64,000 nucleotides of DNA, taken from assembly GCA_035610365.1 (NCBI GenBank), contig CM069436.1:12018937-12082936 (forward strand), given 5' to 3'. Position numbers and translations under genes: made by a program. The notes beneath the pieces were generated by a model. The model worked only from the letters and a program-made list of their open reading frames with translations, was not told where the DNA came from and searched no databases. Below are positions 1 through 54,149 of the stretch, one piece after another (the stretch's first letter is position 1; every line of letters starts with the position of its first letter). The stretch is from Aquatica leii. Lineage: Eukaryota > Arthropoda > Insecta > Coleoptera > Lampyridae.

Positions 1-165
1 AATTTTAGTATTTGCGATAGATTGCACGACACGTCTACATCCTATACGCCATTATCTACATAATCTACATTATCTGCACATTTACTACCTATTTTCTACG
101 TACACGTGTAAAAAATGATTTTTTACGTATATTTGCTAAGAAGAATAAATTAGATGATATAAAAA

Positions 166-177
166 TTTATTTTTATT
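166..177 (-). promoter_or_regulatory. Candidate Hml polyadenylation signals
   Basis: Two overlapping AATAAA hexamers on the minus strand lie about 100 nt beyond the Hml stop codon. The region from 1 to 277 otherwise holds no gene that I recognise, only AT-rich sequence and a short run of TCTACAT-like repeats at about 43-77. Confidence 0.55.
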
Positions 178-277
178 TTACAGCATCGGATTAAAAATAA
201 ATCGTATCAATAAGCAGAAAATTATTCAATAGAATTTTAACGAAACAAAATCAACAACGCATACACATTAATCTAAC

Positions 278-41082
<40,805 letters not shown>

Positions 41083-41699
41083 AGTAACTATTTACATAAT
41101 AGTACATGTGCTAATAAAATGTTACTCTTGCAGAGGTACAAGAAAAACTGCAAGAACTATGGTGGGCATCTCCATTTATAAAACTGCAATGTCTACAACT
41201 GATAAGAACGGCATTCGCGCGGTTTGTCTCGTTACCCATTCCAATTTTAACGCTTCGAAATTAGAGCTTTGGGAGAACGGGGTGCGTATTCCAAAGGAAG
41301 AGGATATGCATAATCGCAATAATAAATCATAATGCCATTTCAAGATAAATATGTCAAACGTATCAAAATTAGCAAATTAGTTTTTTTGATAGGTTGACCA
41401 CAATCGTTTTTTGATTCATAGTACATCATTAAGTAGTACATTGACTCTAGTACGTTTGCTGGGATGTAGTTTTTTTTCTTTTTATAGTGTACTATTTTCA
41501 CTATGCGTAAACGACAAACCTTGACGTTTTTTAACTCGTAGACTAGGATGGTCTCATTTGATAGCATTGCCTTGACTTAATTCTAAATCTAATGAAATCG
41601 CATTATCAAGGTTCTTTCTAATTTTTCACTGACGTTCTTATTATCTTATTTTGGCTAACAATACATTTGAACATTGAATTTCTATAACAATTTATTTTT

Positions 41700-43800
41700 T
41701 ATATTTATTGAAGAACAATTGATCAAAAATTAGAGAATTTGCATTTTGGACAATAAATTGTTGACAGAAACTTTGCTTTTGCCTCAGCCATCTTAGTCTG
41801 TTTCTTTTGACCACATTTATAATTCCTGGTTCTTGAAAAATTTCTTCTAACTCGGCATTATGTCTTCTACTTCACACGTTGCCTTCCTTTACTCCTCCGT
41901 ATATACACCTTAACATTTTATGTTCCCACACTTCTTATTCTGATTTTCTTGTGTCAATACCCATAGTTCACTACTGAATAGAACTGTCGGCCTGATCACC
42001 GATTTGTACACACACACACACCTTAACTTTTCCTCCCCCCAAGTACTTTACACTGTTCACTTCTTTGAAATGGTACCTTTCGTAACCGCTTATAATGTTT
42101 AGATCTTCCCCCGGTTGATTTTGTATTTTTCCCAATTTTATATACGGTGATTTAACTTCTAAATAAGTTTTTTTAGCTCTTTTTTAGTTTTGGCAAGTAA
42201 CACTACGTCATCCGCGTATGCTATACATTGATATGAGTCTCTCAGCACGTTATACCTTGTATTAATTCTGCTTTTTCTTATTATGACTTCTAATATTGTG
42301 TTGAAGAGAATAGAGGAAAAACGGTCCCCGTGTATTAAACCCGTGTTACTTCGAAATTCACCTGACGATTGCCCATTATATTTAATTGTGTTGGTTGTTT
42401 TCTTGAACGTCATGCGGATTAAGGAGAATAGGCTCATTTGGCAACTCAAGGTAAATCAGTGCCTTATAAAATTCTGACCTTATGATTGTATCGTAAGCCT
42501 TTTTAAAATCAATGAAAATGCCGTGTATAGTATTTCCTTTCTTATCTAATTTCTCTTGGATGTGCTTCACGACGAATAACTGATATATGATTGACTTTCC
42601 TCTCTTAAAAGCAGCCGGGTAGTACCCTATTTTATTTTCTGTTTCCTCTTCCAATCTTATCTTGATTGTAGTTGTCATCACTATGTAAATTACTGGTAAC
42701 TGGAACATGGGTCAGTAATTTTCGGATAACTGTTTGTTGCCTTTTTTGTGGATTGGTGTCACTACTGCCATTTCCCCATTTCTCGGGCAGCATTTTTTCC
42801 TGCCATATTCTGATTATAAGCTCATAAACTTTCTGCCGTATATGCCTTCCACCATATTTAAAAAGTTCTATTTGTAGGCCGTCGTTACCTAGACTTCTGT
42901 CGTTTTTCATTTTATCGATAATAATATTTGTTTTTTCTATTGAAGGTACTTCTAAAGCTGTGTTATTTTGACTCCTACATAGTCTATCTTTTACTATTTC
43001 TTCCTCACTTCCTTCCGTTTCTAGTATTTTTTTAAAATGATCCACCCACATGTCTCGTATTTCCCTTTTCTCTGAAATTATTTCTCCATTTCTAAACCGT
43101 ATTGTTTTACTTTTACAGCCTTTTTGAACCTGTTTTAGTCCTCTATAAATTTCCCTTAATTTTTTTTTTATGTTTTTCTTCCAACTTTTCGATTTTCGTA
43201 TGTACGTCTTAGCCTTGCTTTTGCTTTTCTGGTAGCTTCTTTATATACTCTTTGTGTAGCTTCTGTGTCCTCTTTTAGCATTTTCATCTTCGCTTTCCTT
43301 TTTTCTTTTACTGCGTCCCTACAGTTTTGATCAGACCAGTTCCTCTTTCTTCCTTATCTTGTACTTGGCAGGATTTGCGCCTCTTGTTTTATTGTTTCTA
43401 CTATTGTTTCCCACCTGTGCGTTATAGAGACTTCTCGTTCCCGGTTCTTGTTGTTTAGCCTTTGGTTGATCAATTTCTCGTAGCACTTGTGCACTTTCTC
43501 TGATTTTAGTGCTTTAACATTTCATCTTTCTTACTTCTCTTTTTTCCTCTTTGTCAAAATTGGGATTACTTGCTTTATTTTTGCTTTTATTAGAAAATGA
43601 TCCGAGCTGATTTCTGCTTCTCTGTACACACGAGAATCTTGGATACAGTTAGAATGTTTCTTTTCTATTAATATGTGGTATATTTGGTTTCTTATCTTAC
43701 TATCAGCTCTCCTCCAAGTTACTTTGTAAATGTTCTTGTGTTTTAAGTAGGTTTAGGTATTATTTCTTGCCGCAAACTCTATCAGTTTCTGCAACATCAT
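41700..43800 (-). mobile_element. Decayed endonuclease-RT LINE
   Basis: Minus-strand blocks: WVDHFKKILETEGSEEEIV and NDGLQIELFKYGG (42632-43051); GIFIDFKKAYDTI (about 42500); GLIHGDRFSSILFN and QCIAYADDVVLLAKTKKELKKL (42159-42449), with the YADD catalytic motif intact. Order, motifs and spacing are those of insect endonuclease-reverse-transcriptase (RTE/craniofacial-like) LINEs. Endonuclease is not visible; 43,100-43,800 is probably more of its 5' part. Frames are broken. Confidence 0.75.
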
Positions 43801-44600
43801 TATGATGTAGTTAAATTAGTTATGTCAGTGTTGTATTACGACTGCATAAATATGACCTTTGATGTAACGTCGCATCAGTGATTTATACGCTATGTTACAT
43901 TTACATAACATAATTACGTTTTGTTTACTTACTACACACTATGTTACATTGACATAACTAAATTATCTTGAACCGCCTGTAAAGATTTTTTACCGGGTTT
44001 GAATAATAAGCAGTTTAGTAGGTTTTTAATTGGTAAATATCAATACATTAAAATAATAAATAAAACTAATACATTAGTTGAATAAAATCGATAGCGGATA
44101 AAAAAAAGTTTTTACACCTGTATGTAGTTGTAGATTAAGTTTAAAAGTTTTATTTTTAAAAGTTTGTACCCTGTTAAGGTGTATTAGTAATCGCCACAGG
44201 CGTTGATGAGCGATTACACCAATAATAAAAATTTTTCCCAGTAAACCTACCAATGCAATAGTGATTATACTCTATTTAATATAAAAATATATAAACATAA
44301 ATCTAATGTCAAATTGGTTAGTCAGTATGATATTATGATCGTTTATGTGACCCTACATCTAATGATTTATACGTTATGGAATATTTATATAACATAACTA
44401 CGTCTTTTTTACATACTACATATTATGTTACATTGACATAACTAGAACACCATAAAGTAACGCCACTCGTTGTGATTTTAATGATACATTACATTTATGT
44501 CACAAAGTTACGTCTCTGTGATATCGGAATTTTTACATCATAGATGATTTACTTTGCAGTGATATACAGCGGTGTAGCACTCAAAATAGACACTTAGAAC
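43800..44600. repeat. Repeats with ATGTTACATTGACATAAC-like units and a hairpin
   Basis: A unit of roughly 85 bp containing GATTTATACG(C/T)TATG.., ACATAACATAA(C/T)TACG and TATGTTACATTGACATAACTA recurs at about 43880-43965 and 44365-44450, with a partial copy at about 44480. A hairpin GTAATCGC...GCGATTAC occurs at about 44187-44217. There are no ORFs. It may be the degraded terminal part of a DNA transposon or MITE; I cannot assign a family. Confidence 0.45.
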
Positions 44601-44879
44601 TCATTAAAACAAAGTAGTTTTCTTAATTCAAATGTTTGATTTGGAGCTCTAGTTTATGGTTATTAAAGTTTTTTTGTTTTTAAAAAATCTAACGATATGG
44701 ATATCTTCTCTAATAAATTCTAGAAACTTTTAGTGCATTACGCCTCGTTTCTTCAAAAACCAAAAGCATGCCAAAAAGTTCAGCGTTTTGATAATTATGC
44801 ATTTTTATACATAAATTATGCAAAACACGCACAAGTTACAACTTAGTATTAACACCCGGTATAACACCACATTTTTTTG

Positions 44880-47005
44880 CTTTATCATCACTGTCGCTCG
44901 AACGTCGCAGGAACGTTACACAAGCCGAAGGGCATCACAGTAAACGGCCAAAAAACCAGTTCCAATCGTAAAAGCTGTTTTTTCACAATCCTTGGGTTCC
45001 AATACTACCTGCCAGTAACCACTCTTTAAATCTAACGTGGAAAACCACTGGTATCCTGACAAGGTGTCTTGCGTATCGTCAATTCTCGGTAAAGGGTAGC
45101 TGCTCTTTCCATATCCGTAATTATTTGTTCGGCTTCTTCTCTTTTCGCTAAAAGAAATCTGCGTGGATGTTGTCGTATCGGTTGAGCGTCTCCGGTATTA
45201 ATTTTATGTTTCATCACGTTAGTTTTTTCCTTTGGAACCACTCTCAAGCGCAAACACATCTTGATACTCTTGAATCAACATTTTAACTTTAGCCACCTGG
45301 TCTTAGCTGAGATTTTGGTATTTAGAGATAAGAATGTCCAATAGATGTTGTAGGCACTTCTTCGGCGACGTATCTTCATTAAACTTAAAGCATCTCACAA
45401 TTTGAGATACTGGCGTGCATTGGCCTACCACAGTCTTTTTTTTTTCAACGTTACAGGATTTGAGTTGATATTTAAGATCCTTACAGGCATCGTGTTTTTC
45501 ACTCGTACTAAAGTTCTGCCAACGAGAAGTTCCTTTTCAACTAAGTTCACTCAATAAGACTTGTACGGCTGTTTTATCTGACGAAAGAAAAAGAATTTCT
45601 CCATTGTCGATCTTGAGGACATCGTTCTTCATATCCAAATGGAACCCATACTTCTTTATAACGTCCATTTCTAGGATAACTTCTTTTGTAATGTCGGCTA
45701 CCAGTAGTTGATGGTCGAGTACTACATTTCCCAAACCAATGGTTACTGGTACTTGTCCGTGAGTAGATATTTATTCGCCTGTTGCTGTTCGAAGTCGTAC
45801 TGTAACTGGTAATGTCTTCTCGTTTTTCAATAACATGTCAGGACGAATGATGGTCTTCGTCGTTCCCGTGTCAAGCAGTAACTGAACACTTCTTCTATTA
45901 GCTGCGACTTCAAACTGCTTGTAATAGGTTGACCATGGAACTTTACCATCAAAATTACAACTTTAAACTTGTGAGTAATTTCTTCCTTACGGTCCATTAA
46001 TAAATCTTCACTCGTGACGCTTTCTTTACCGTGCGAATTCATTTGATTTATTCTTTCTTCAGGCAGTTTTATTCTGTCTTCTTATTGGTCCTCTATTGCT
46101 TCTATTTTCTCATTCATAGATTCGCAAATTTCTTTTTTTAAATTTAACATGTCTGCTTGGGTTTCTTCTTGAACAATTTTAATTTGATTTTCTATGCTCG
46201 TTCGTATTTCTTCTTTTAAACATCTACAATTTTCCATCAATTATTCTTCTATTTTCTGGGTATTTTCAAATAATTTTTTTTTCAATTTTTTGAGAATTTT
46301 CGCAAAACTTATCTTCCACTTTTTAGAGTTTTCTTCCATTTTCTAAGAATTTTCGGACAGTTTTTCTTAGATATTTTTATTCATCGATTCGAAAATTTCA
46401 ATTGCTCTTGAATTCATTTTAACTGCTTGCGAACGTGTCACCGTCATAAATTTAACCACGAATAATAATTAAAAAAATGTAATAACACTAAATTTTAATA
46501 AAGATTAACGAAATGGAACAGCTAAGATTAAACGCTATAAACAAACACGCAAACTAAAGTATTATTAATTTATGCAATCAATGTTTTTATTACGGGAGCG
46601 ATATTAAATTATTTAATGGTATTCACACTAAAAATCACAAACAGTTTATTCTTTTCGATACTCCGCACTGGCGCGACTGTAACGAATTTTATTAAAACTA
46701 ATTTATTTATTTATACAAAAAATATGTACACGTTTATAACTAACCAAACTAATTTAACTATTTAATACTTACACTAAAGTCACGTACAAGGTTATACTCC
46801 GTATATTTATCTCACACGCGTTAATCACTTATTTATTGCAACTTGAATAATATTCTTAACACTGCCGTCTTCGAATTACAGAAATAACTGACTATGATTT
46901 ATTTGTACCGCATGTATATATTTTGAACCAAACTTTCGCGAATGTTCTATATCTTTCGCTGAACGTTCTGGAACTTGAGAATAATTTCTCGAACGTTTCA
47001 ATATC
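44880..47005 (-). mobile_element. Gypsy copy G4, 5' half
   Basis: On the minus strand: an LTR (about 47005 down to 46683) ending GTTACA; a PBS region beginning GTCGCGCCAG; the gag coiled coil with stops (46440-46050); a deletion joining gag to protease (about 45900); protease/linker (45734-45537); and the start of RT (45259-44900; TLDLKSGYWQV), where it is truncated. Perfect heat-shock elements TTCgcGAAtgTTC (46935-46947) and GAAcgTTCtgGAA (46961-46973) lie in its U3. Confidence 0.85.
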
Positions 47006-47009
47006 TTAC

Positions 47010-48300
47010 AAACATAGATAAATATGATTTGAGTGTTTAAGATGAATACAACTTTATCTTCACGACCGCTACGTTCTACCCTGACATTCTTCTATGTAAA
47101 GTTTATAGTCCTGTAAATTGTTTTTCTTAATTTTTTAGCGCGTCTTATGTTTTGAACCGTTTTACTTAGATAACCTTTGTGATATGACTGGATTTAGTCA
47201 CAAATTACTGTGCATAAAAAATTTTATAAGAAGAACAATTGTTTAAGGCTCACTGAGAGGTCACAATGACATAACCTAGACGTTAAATCTCTTATTTGTT
47301 ACTTTTATGATACGTATATATAATATATAAGTTATATCACTGCTATGTCACCAATATAACATGTACATTTCATTGACGTTTATTATGGTATGTAAATAAG
47401 TGTGAAATATTTTTAACAAGAACGGTAACAGAAGTGTAACGTCAGTATTTGATAAAAAAAATAGGTTAGATGGCGTTTTAAACTAAAACCATAAATATAG
47501 CACTACAGTTATTTGTTAAATATTTGCTGACAAATTTTGAACTATAGCTAAAAAGTATCGCATTAGAGAAAAATAAAAGAAGAAAACTTCTAGAACCTGG
47601 TGCAGCTCATTATTTCTCACAAATCACAATGCGTTGGCAACAAGACGTAGTAGCTGGATCGATTTGCCGCGTGTGACCATTGTTGCAAAACGTATGCTAT
47701 GGTGGATTCTATGGTAATGGTAATTCGTTGGTGACGTTGACTCCTGAGAGTCTCGATGCAACGCTGTGAAAATGCTGTTTCCATGATAAACAAATGTTCA
47801 AAACGAGGCTTAGATCCTTCGCTATTTTACGGTATATCGGCACTTTTCAGATTGAAACAACGTACTGGCTCTTCTGTAACGGCGAAAAGTACTGCGGCGG
47901 TCTTCGTTGGGTTAACGATGGTACTCCAGTTGGCGTACTAACTCAACAGATGATCTATAGTAGTTTGCAACCAATCGACGATCTGTTTTAAAAACCTCAA
48001 AGTTATCATTACTGCGGTGTCTTTGCTTATAGCGCGTTTTGCTTTGAAGTGTTGAAAGTGAAGATGTAAAGCAGAAGACCAAAGACTGATTCTTGAGGTG
48101 CTCGGGTTTTGAGTCTATTTCACTAAACGACTACAGTTGCCGCATGTAAAGTCTTTTGATGACGTTCACACTGTATAGTCCGTTTTGGCAATCAATCAAA
48201 ACAGTTTATCTTATAGTATTAGTTACACAGTGACGGTTGTTAATTACTGTGCAATATTGTTTGACTATTTCAAAAAACTAAAAAAAGTGAATGTTACAGT
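47010..48300. other. No gene recognised
   Basis: AT-rich sequence with short unconvincing frames at 47756-47991. A GACATAAC-type repeat related to that at 44 kb may be present at about 47270-47400. Nothing else could be assigned. Confidence 0.5.
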
Positions 48301-48367
48301 AGAATTCATGTTTCCACGGATTACATTCCTATTACAATTTTCCATAAATAATTCCCGTGTTATCGTT

Positions 48368-49400
48368 ATCACACAAGCTGAGCTTTTGTAACACGTCGCA
48401 GTGAACATCTTTATAGCTTGGAATAAACCGATTAATTGCGCCGTAAAGTCTCGTTTTTATAGACCGGTCTCCGATCGATAAAACTAGTTTCCAAACCTCC
48501 GGCAAAGAAAAACTAAAATCTTGATTAATATTAAAACGATTTTTAATTATTTTAATGGATTCTCAAATTTTTTGCTGATACTATTAAAAAACATTAGTCA
48601 AAATCTTAGTGTTTTGAAAGAAAATTTGATGACCCTATTCTAGCACGTGTTTTGCCATCACTTACTTAAAAAATTGTTTAAGACGATTACATGTTTCTCT
48701 TATGTATGCACGACCACAAACCAACGAATGTTATAAACGCCGCCAGACTGAAAAGGAATAACGTTCCTTACCGTATTTAAGAGTTGACCCAATTTTGAAA
48801 GAGTAGAAACCTGAGTAATAACGTGTTTAGACAACATTTTTCTATACGATCCGTGCTACTTTTAACTTAGGGTAGATAAGCGATTGGCACTGGTTGAGAC
48901 ATAGATTCCGCTGTGACTCTTAGTCTCTCAGACGTAAACTTTGTAATAGATTGTTGAATACTTTTTCTATTGTAATGGTTTGCTACTAACACTTGGTTAG
49001 ATAATTTAACTATTTTTGAAGATTTTGGGGTTATCTTAAAAACATCTCTGTACACTTAAGAATTCACTACTACTAGATGGACGATGGTAAGACAATCCAT
49101 TTAAATATCTATCTGTATGGGTGGATCAGTGAAACACCTGCTAGAAACAGGTCATCAAATTTTGTTTGGAAACACGGAAATCTTAGTTAATGTTTTTAAA
49201 TAGTTTTCCTTTGCCGGAGATTTGGAAACCAGTTTTATCGATCTGAGGCCGGTCTATAAAAGCGATACTTTACGGCGCGAATCAATCAGTATATTCCATG
49301 CTCTGAAGATGTCCACTGTAACGTGTGACAAAAGCTCAGCTTCTATGAGAACGCCAACACAGAAATTGTCCAGAATTATAAAAAAGTAAATGTTGGTTAA
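48368..49400. repeat. Head-to-head inverted pair of Penelope-like element 3' ends
   Basis: About 48368-48665 (read on minus) and 49130-49400 (read on plus) match each other in inverted orientation over more than 200 bp. Shared blocks include CTTTGCCGGAG.TTTGGAAAC, TTTTATCGATC, GGTCTATAAAA and TTTACGGCGC. Each arm begins with the end of a coding region resembling the Penelope endonuclease tail (VKHLLETGHQI.. on plus; AKHVLE-stop-GHQI.. on minus). Each then carries an AAGATG..stem..AAAAGC structure like a degraded hammerhead motif. The interval 48670-49130 between the arms is unassigned. Confidence 0.7.
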
Positions 49401-49449
49401 AAATAACTTGTTTTTGCAAGACTGTACAGAAATTGAACATTGCAACAAA

Positions 49450-50560
49450 AATGTTTAAATAATTCAAACACCTTTTATATTCACTTCTGCTTTTCTCCGA
49501 CTAGCGTTTTTCTAGCAGTTAAAATGTCAGTTTTCTAGTAACAAACCAATTTATAACACAAAACAAAATTAGTAAATTAAACATTTTGTTCGGTTCTGTA
49601 AAATATGAGTATTTTTGACGTCTCTAAAAAATAGATGACCAAAATTTGTCAGACATTAATTTGTGTAGATAACATTTGTTCTTGATAACAATTTCCGTTC
49701 GAAATTTTTGTGTAATACGTAGAAGATGATTGTTTTGTAATTCCGCAGAATTTATTGGTCCAAATTACACACAAAAAATAACAAAACATATTCTTGTCAG
49801 ATAAAAACGACATTTTGAAACATTTATTTATAAAAATGCAGAACTGGCTAATTATATAAGTACCTTTATAGAAGTTACATTAAAAACAATTACATCTATT
49901 ATAGCATCTTCCCATGCTTCAAACAAGATAAATCCAAAAATGCTCTACATTGCAGTCTACACAGATAATTAAGAATACCTAACTGAATTTATGGTATCAA
50001 TCAGTGTAAACAGTAAACTAGAATACGTTTTTTATAATCACAAGTAATTTATCCAAAAACTCCAAGGCTGTTGCGTTTCCTGGAATTAGAACTATCTAAT
50101 CTATGAATTGAAACTATTTTTAAAACAATATGATGTTTTCTTCAGCAATAGAACTAAAACCAAAAAAAAATTAAGTTTTTGCATTGTTATTAATCATCAT
50201 TTATTATTTCTTAACTGTTATAAAAAAGGCACCGCACGAAAGTTATGACATTCCTAGACAGAACTAAAAGTAATCAGTCAGAAGTAACAGCACACCTAGA
50301 AGAATTCAGAAAACCTCAAAAAAATTGAAGATATAGGTGCCAAAACAGTTCGAATTTTTAAACAAGACAAAAACATATAACTTGAAAAAATCAACTTATC
50401 AAGATGAAGAGTAATTAAACCTACAACAAAAAATGCATGGCGTAATACCAAAAGTCAAAAAAAAGTTAAAAAATATTGGTGGAAAAAAATGCGTGGTCTT
50501 GGGCATCTGCAGACGTATCGGCTCTTGCGACAACAGCAAAAAAAAATGACAGAAACGATA
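49450..50560. other. No gene recognised
   Basis: AT-rich DNA with no convincing coding or repeat signature. The gypsy copy G5 begins at about 50570. Confidence 0.5.
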
Positions 50561-53089
50561 AAACCTAATTATAACATTACGAGAAAACATCGAAGCATAC
50601 TGGACGCAGTGAGACTCTTTGAGGATAGAAGACGGTCTTTTTAAGCAATCCTTAGAGAGTATTGAAGACACGGAAAACACATACACTTAATAGTACTGAG
50701 GAACCGAGTGTCAGAAAGTGTCACTTTGAAGTGAAAAAGACATTAAAAAAAGTACGAGAAAAATTTAATTAAGTGAACTGCAAAGAAGACGTCATGGTCT
50801 AGCAAAAAAAAGCGCAAAGCACCGATGAAACGATAAACGTGGAAAGCCATTTACAGAGAGCAGTGGTTGACATCGCAAAGCTGTTCCTAGAATCTAATTC
50901 TTTGAGACTTTGAGTCTGCACTGTTTAAAGAAATTTGCCGACTGTTGGGAGTTAGGAAAGCTAAGACAACGTATCACCATTTTCAATTTATTAGCATGGT
51001 TGAACAGATGAATCAAACAATGCGAACGTATGTTACGAAAATTTTCTCGCAACTTAAAGGCAAACGACTATCTAACTTATATCAGAGAGCATATCGCAAG
51101 TTTTGGTGTGCTAATCCTACACTAAATTAAAAAGGTTCCAAAAAAAGTAAATATTACCCAATCGTTATGTTGTCATCATAATGGAGACCATCTTGCGCGT
51201 ACTGTTTTGGAAGACGTGCTTGGTTTACCTAGACGACGTGATCGTGGTTGGAAGGTCGTTTGTAAAAAATTTAAACAACCTAAAAGAAGCGTTTCAACGA
51301 CTACGTGGAGCTAAACTGAGCTTTAAGAAATGCCATTTATTTAAGAAAGAAATGATATACCTTGGCCACGTTGTATCTAGAGATGAAGTAAAGGCTGAAA
51401 CAGTGCAAGCATGGCCAAAACCAATCGACCAACATCAAGTCCAAAGTTTCTTTGGGTTGTGCACCTATTATAGACGATTTGTGCTCGGATTTGCCCATAT
51501 TGTCAAACCTTTGACGAAACTGATCAAAGAAAGAGCAGAATTTAGATGGAATAAAGACTGCGTAAATGTCTTCCATCAAATAAAACAGGCCATAGTCACT
51601 TCGCCGATTTTAAGTTATACAAGAGAAGAGGAAAAATTTGTTTTGGATACCGAAGCAAGTAATCTGGTCATAGGCGCGGTTCTTTCGCAGATGCAAGATG
51701 GACAAGAAAAAGTTATCGCGTGTTTTGGTAAAGTTTTGTTCAGACCAGAAGGGAATTATTGCGTGACTAGGAAGGAGATGTTAGCAGTCGTCAAGTTTAT
51801 CGAACATTATTACAAATATTTGTACGAACGAAAATTTTTACTGAGAACGGATCACGGCTCTTTAAAATGGCTATTGCAGTTTTGTAACCCGGAGGGACAA
51901 GTAATAAAATAGATCGAGAAATTGCAAGAGTATGACTATGACACAGAACACTGTGCCGGAACCAGTCATCGGAACGCTGATGCCTTGTTCAGAAAACCAT
52001 GTCCAGCGGACTGCAGCCATTGTTCGCGACTTGAAGAAAAGTCGAATGCCTCCGGAGAACTGCTATAGTTGATGATGAGTGGAAACCTTAACAGTTGCGT
52101 CGCGAACAAGAAAACGATCCTGAAATAAAACTGCTCCTGAACTGGAAAGAAAACGGCCGACACAAGTTATTGGGGAAAGTTCGAGAAATATTCTACTGGA
52201 TGAACTGCAAAGAGGAAGTCATGAAATGGTGTCGTAAGTGCACAGTCTGCCCATTAAGAAATGGTCAAGCAAAAACACGCAAAGCACTAATGAAGCAGTA
52301 CAACGTAGAAAGCTCTTTCGAAAGAGTAGCGATTGACATCGCAGAGCCGCGACCGTTCCTAGAATCTGCTTTGGATAACAAATACATTATGGTGGCGATG
52401 GATTATCGATGGACGCCATACCCAATCAGTTGCAGACGTATTAGTGAAAGAGTTTTTTTGCCGGTTTGGAGTTCTGCTGGAATTACACTCCGACTAAGGC
52501 CGCAACTTTGAGTCCGGGCTGTTTTAAGAGGTTTTCCGATTGTTAGGAATTAAAAAAACCAGGACGACGCTTCTCCATCCCTAATCTGATGGCATGGTTG
52601 AGCGAATGAATCAAACAATGGAAAAATACGACTGCCAGGCAACCTGCAATTTGGACAAAGACCGGAAGAAAAAATTGTTGAAGAAGACTACGTCAGCAAG
52701 CTGACCAAGAGACTAGATGAAGTACATGAAGATATCCGTAAAAACAAACAATTTGCCAGCAAGAGAATGAAGACCAGATATGACGTAAAGACACAAAATG
52801 GTGGGTTTCAACCTGGCGACATGGTGTGGTTGTACAATTCCAAAAAAGACGTGGTTTCTCACCAAAGCTGCAAAAGCAATGGGAGGGCCCTTATGAAGTC
52901 CTGCAGCGTATTAGTTACGTCATATGTCGCATCCGAAAATCACCCAGAGGCAAGCCAAAAGTAGTCCACATCGATCGTCTAGCCCCGTTTGTTGGCAATA
53001 ATTACATTATACGCAAGTTCAGGTTTGAATCAAAATAACAACTAACAGAACAAAAAAATCAAGTCAAAGGAATGCACTTCGATAAGTGT

Positions 53090-53860
53090 TTCAGAGTTCC
53101 TACAACAAAATGGATACGGGTTCAAAGAGATCCAAAACGTATGGAAAAGAGCAATTAATCCAAAAGTCAAAGAAGACTTATTACCTCCTACCAGCACCGC
53201 TTATTACCATACTGTATGGGTTCGACAGACAAAATAAGCAGGGTGCTAAAGAAATATAATATTAAAACTGGCTTTACGACTAAGGGTACCCTGAACATCT
53301 GGTTTACATCTGTTAAAGACAAACAAGAAGCTCTAATACATGTAAAAAACGTATGGCTGACTGTAAACACCGCAGAGTTACTAAATCAGCAGTGGCAGAA
53401 CACGTGTGGGACCAAGGACACACGCTGAACTTTGACCAAACTAAAGTGTTGGCTTTTTTCTAGTTTCCTAGACTAATCCGCGAAGTTGTGGAAATAGAAA
53501 AACATCCATGTAATATGAACCGAGAAGACGGTTTAAGACTCAGCAAATCTTGGCGGTAACGAAAAGATAAGGTCCGTTAATCACGTTAATCGCTCAGGGT
53601 ATAAATATCGTCATTTACACTTTTTCTTTCAGTGACATTTACCACTCTGAAGATGCAAGCTGCAATGTCTTGCGAAACGTCAGTTTCTTTGAGTTCACGA
53701 ACGACAATACGGCAAAGGCCAAGTTCTACTTCTTGTTTTGGCTCTCAGAGACTAAGATCAAGCCTAAGTCTGGATGTTTAACTACGACGCGGTCTAAGCC
53801 GAAAGGCGCTTGTAATCATAAACATAACAACCGCGAAAGCTTAAGATTTTATACGTAGAA
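53090..53860 (+). mobile_element. Penelope-like element fragment inside gypsy G5
   Basis: Encodes the RT-distal and GIY-YIG-like tail: TDKISRVLKKYNIKTGFTTK (53216-53290), VKDKQEALI, then in another frame VTKSAVAEHVWDQGHTLNF (about 53370-53435). Downstream is CTCTGAAGATGCAAG..CTTGCGAAACGTC (about 53643-53682), the Penelope-type hammerhead-like structure with a GCAAG/CTTGC stem. It replaces most of the macrodomain of G5. Confidence 0.78.
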
Positions 53861-53880
53861 AGTCGTTTACCGAGAAACAG

Positions 53881-54065
53881 ACGTTCAAGTGTTGGTCTGC
53901 AGTTACCAACCCGGGAGAATATCGAGCCAAGAAAAGCCCATTGACTGTTACTTTTATGATCAAGGAAGTTGCCGAAATAGAGAGAGTTGCCGCTATCGCC
54001 ACGATCCTTTCTACCGGTGTCACATCCAGTTTCTTGTTCTGGTACAGAAATGTATAAAAGAGGTT
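53881..54065 (+). pseudogene. ORF3 remnant of G5 with intact CCCH finger
   Basis: Encodes the last macrodomain strand (DVQVLVCSYQPGRI) and a complete zinc finger, C-x7-C-x5-C-x3-H (CYFYDQGSCRNRESCRYRH). Only a few residues differ from G1, although the rest of G5 is heavily decayed. Confidence 0.82.
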
Positions 54066-54149
54066 CAAACGAGCATACGTCAGTTATTTGAAGTCGGAAG
54101 TGTTAAGAAGATGTTTAAATAAATAAGTGATTAACGCATGGTTAAGATA

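Larger units (their letters stand above)
50570..54130 (+). mobile_element. Gypsy copy G5, rearranged
   Basis: An integrase scrap comes first (50570-51010). Next, RT from the catalytic TCLVYLDDVIVVGRSF through RNase H (51181-51912), the zinc region (52190-52260; CRKCTVC), integrase (52310-52620), and the pol tail (52767-53038). A Penelope fragment is inserted at about 53090-53860. The end of ORF3 (53881-54060) retains a complete CCCH finger. The order shows duplication or deletion of the integrase segment. Residual LTR sequence runs to about 54130. Confidence 0.82.

Noticed and set aside
41108-41567. Short frames just upstream of Hml (plus 41108-41332, minus 41340-41567)
   Set aside because: No domain, leader or splice support; composition looks like chance ORFs in AT-rich DNA.
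47756-47991. Overlapping plus frames as a small gene
   Set aside because: Two overlapping frames of similar length, no motif, no flanking signals. Origin unknown, probably chance or unrecognised repeat.
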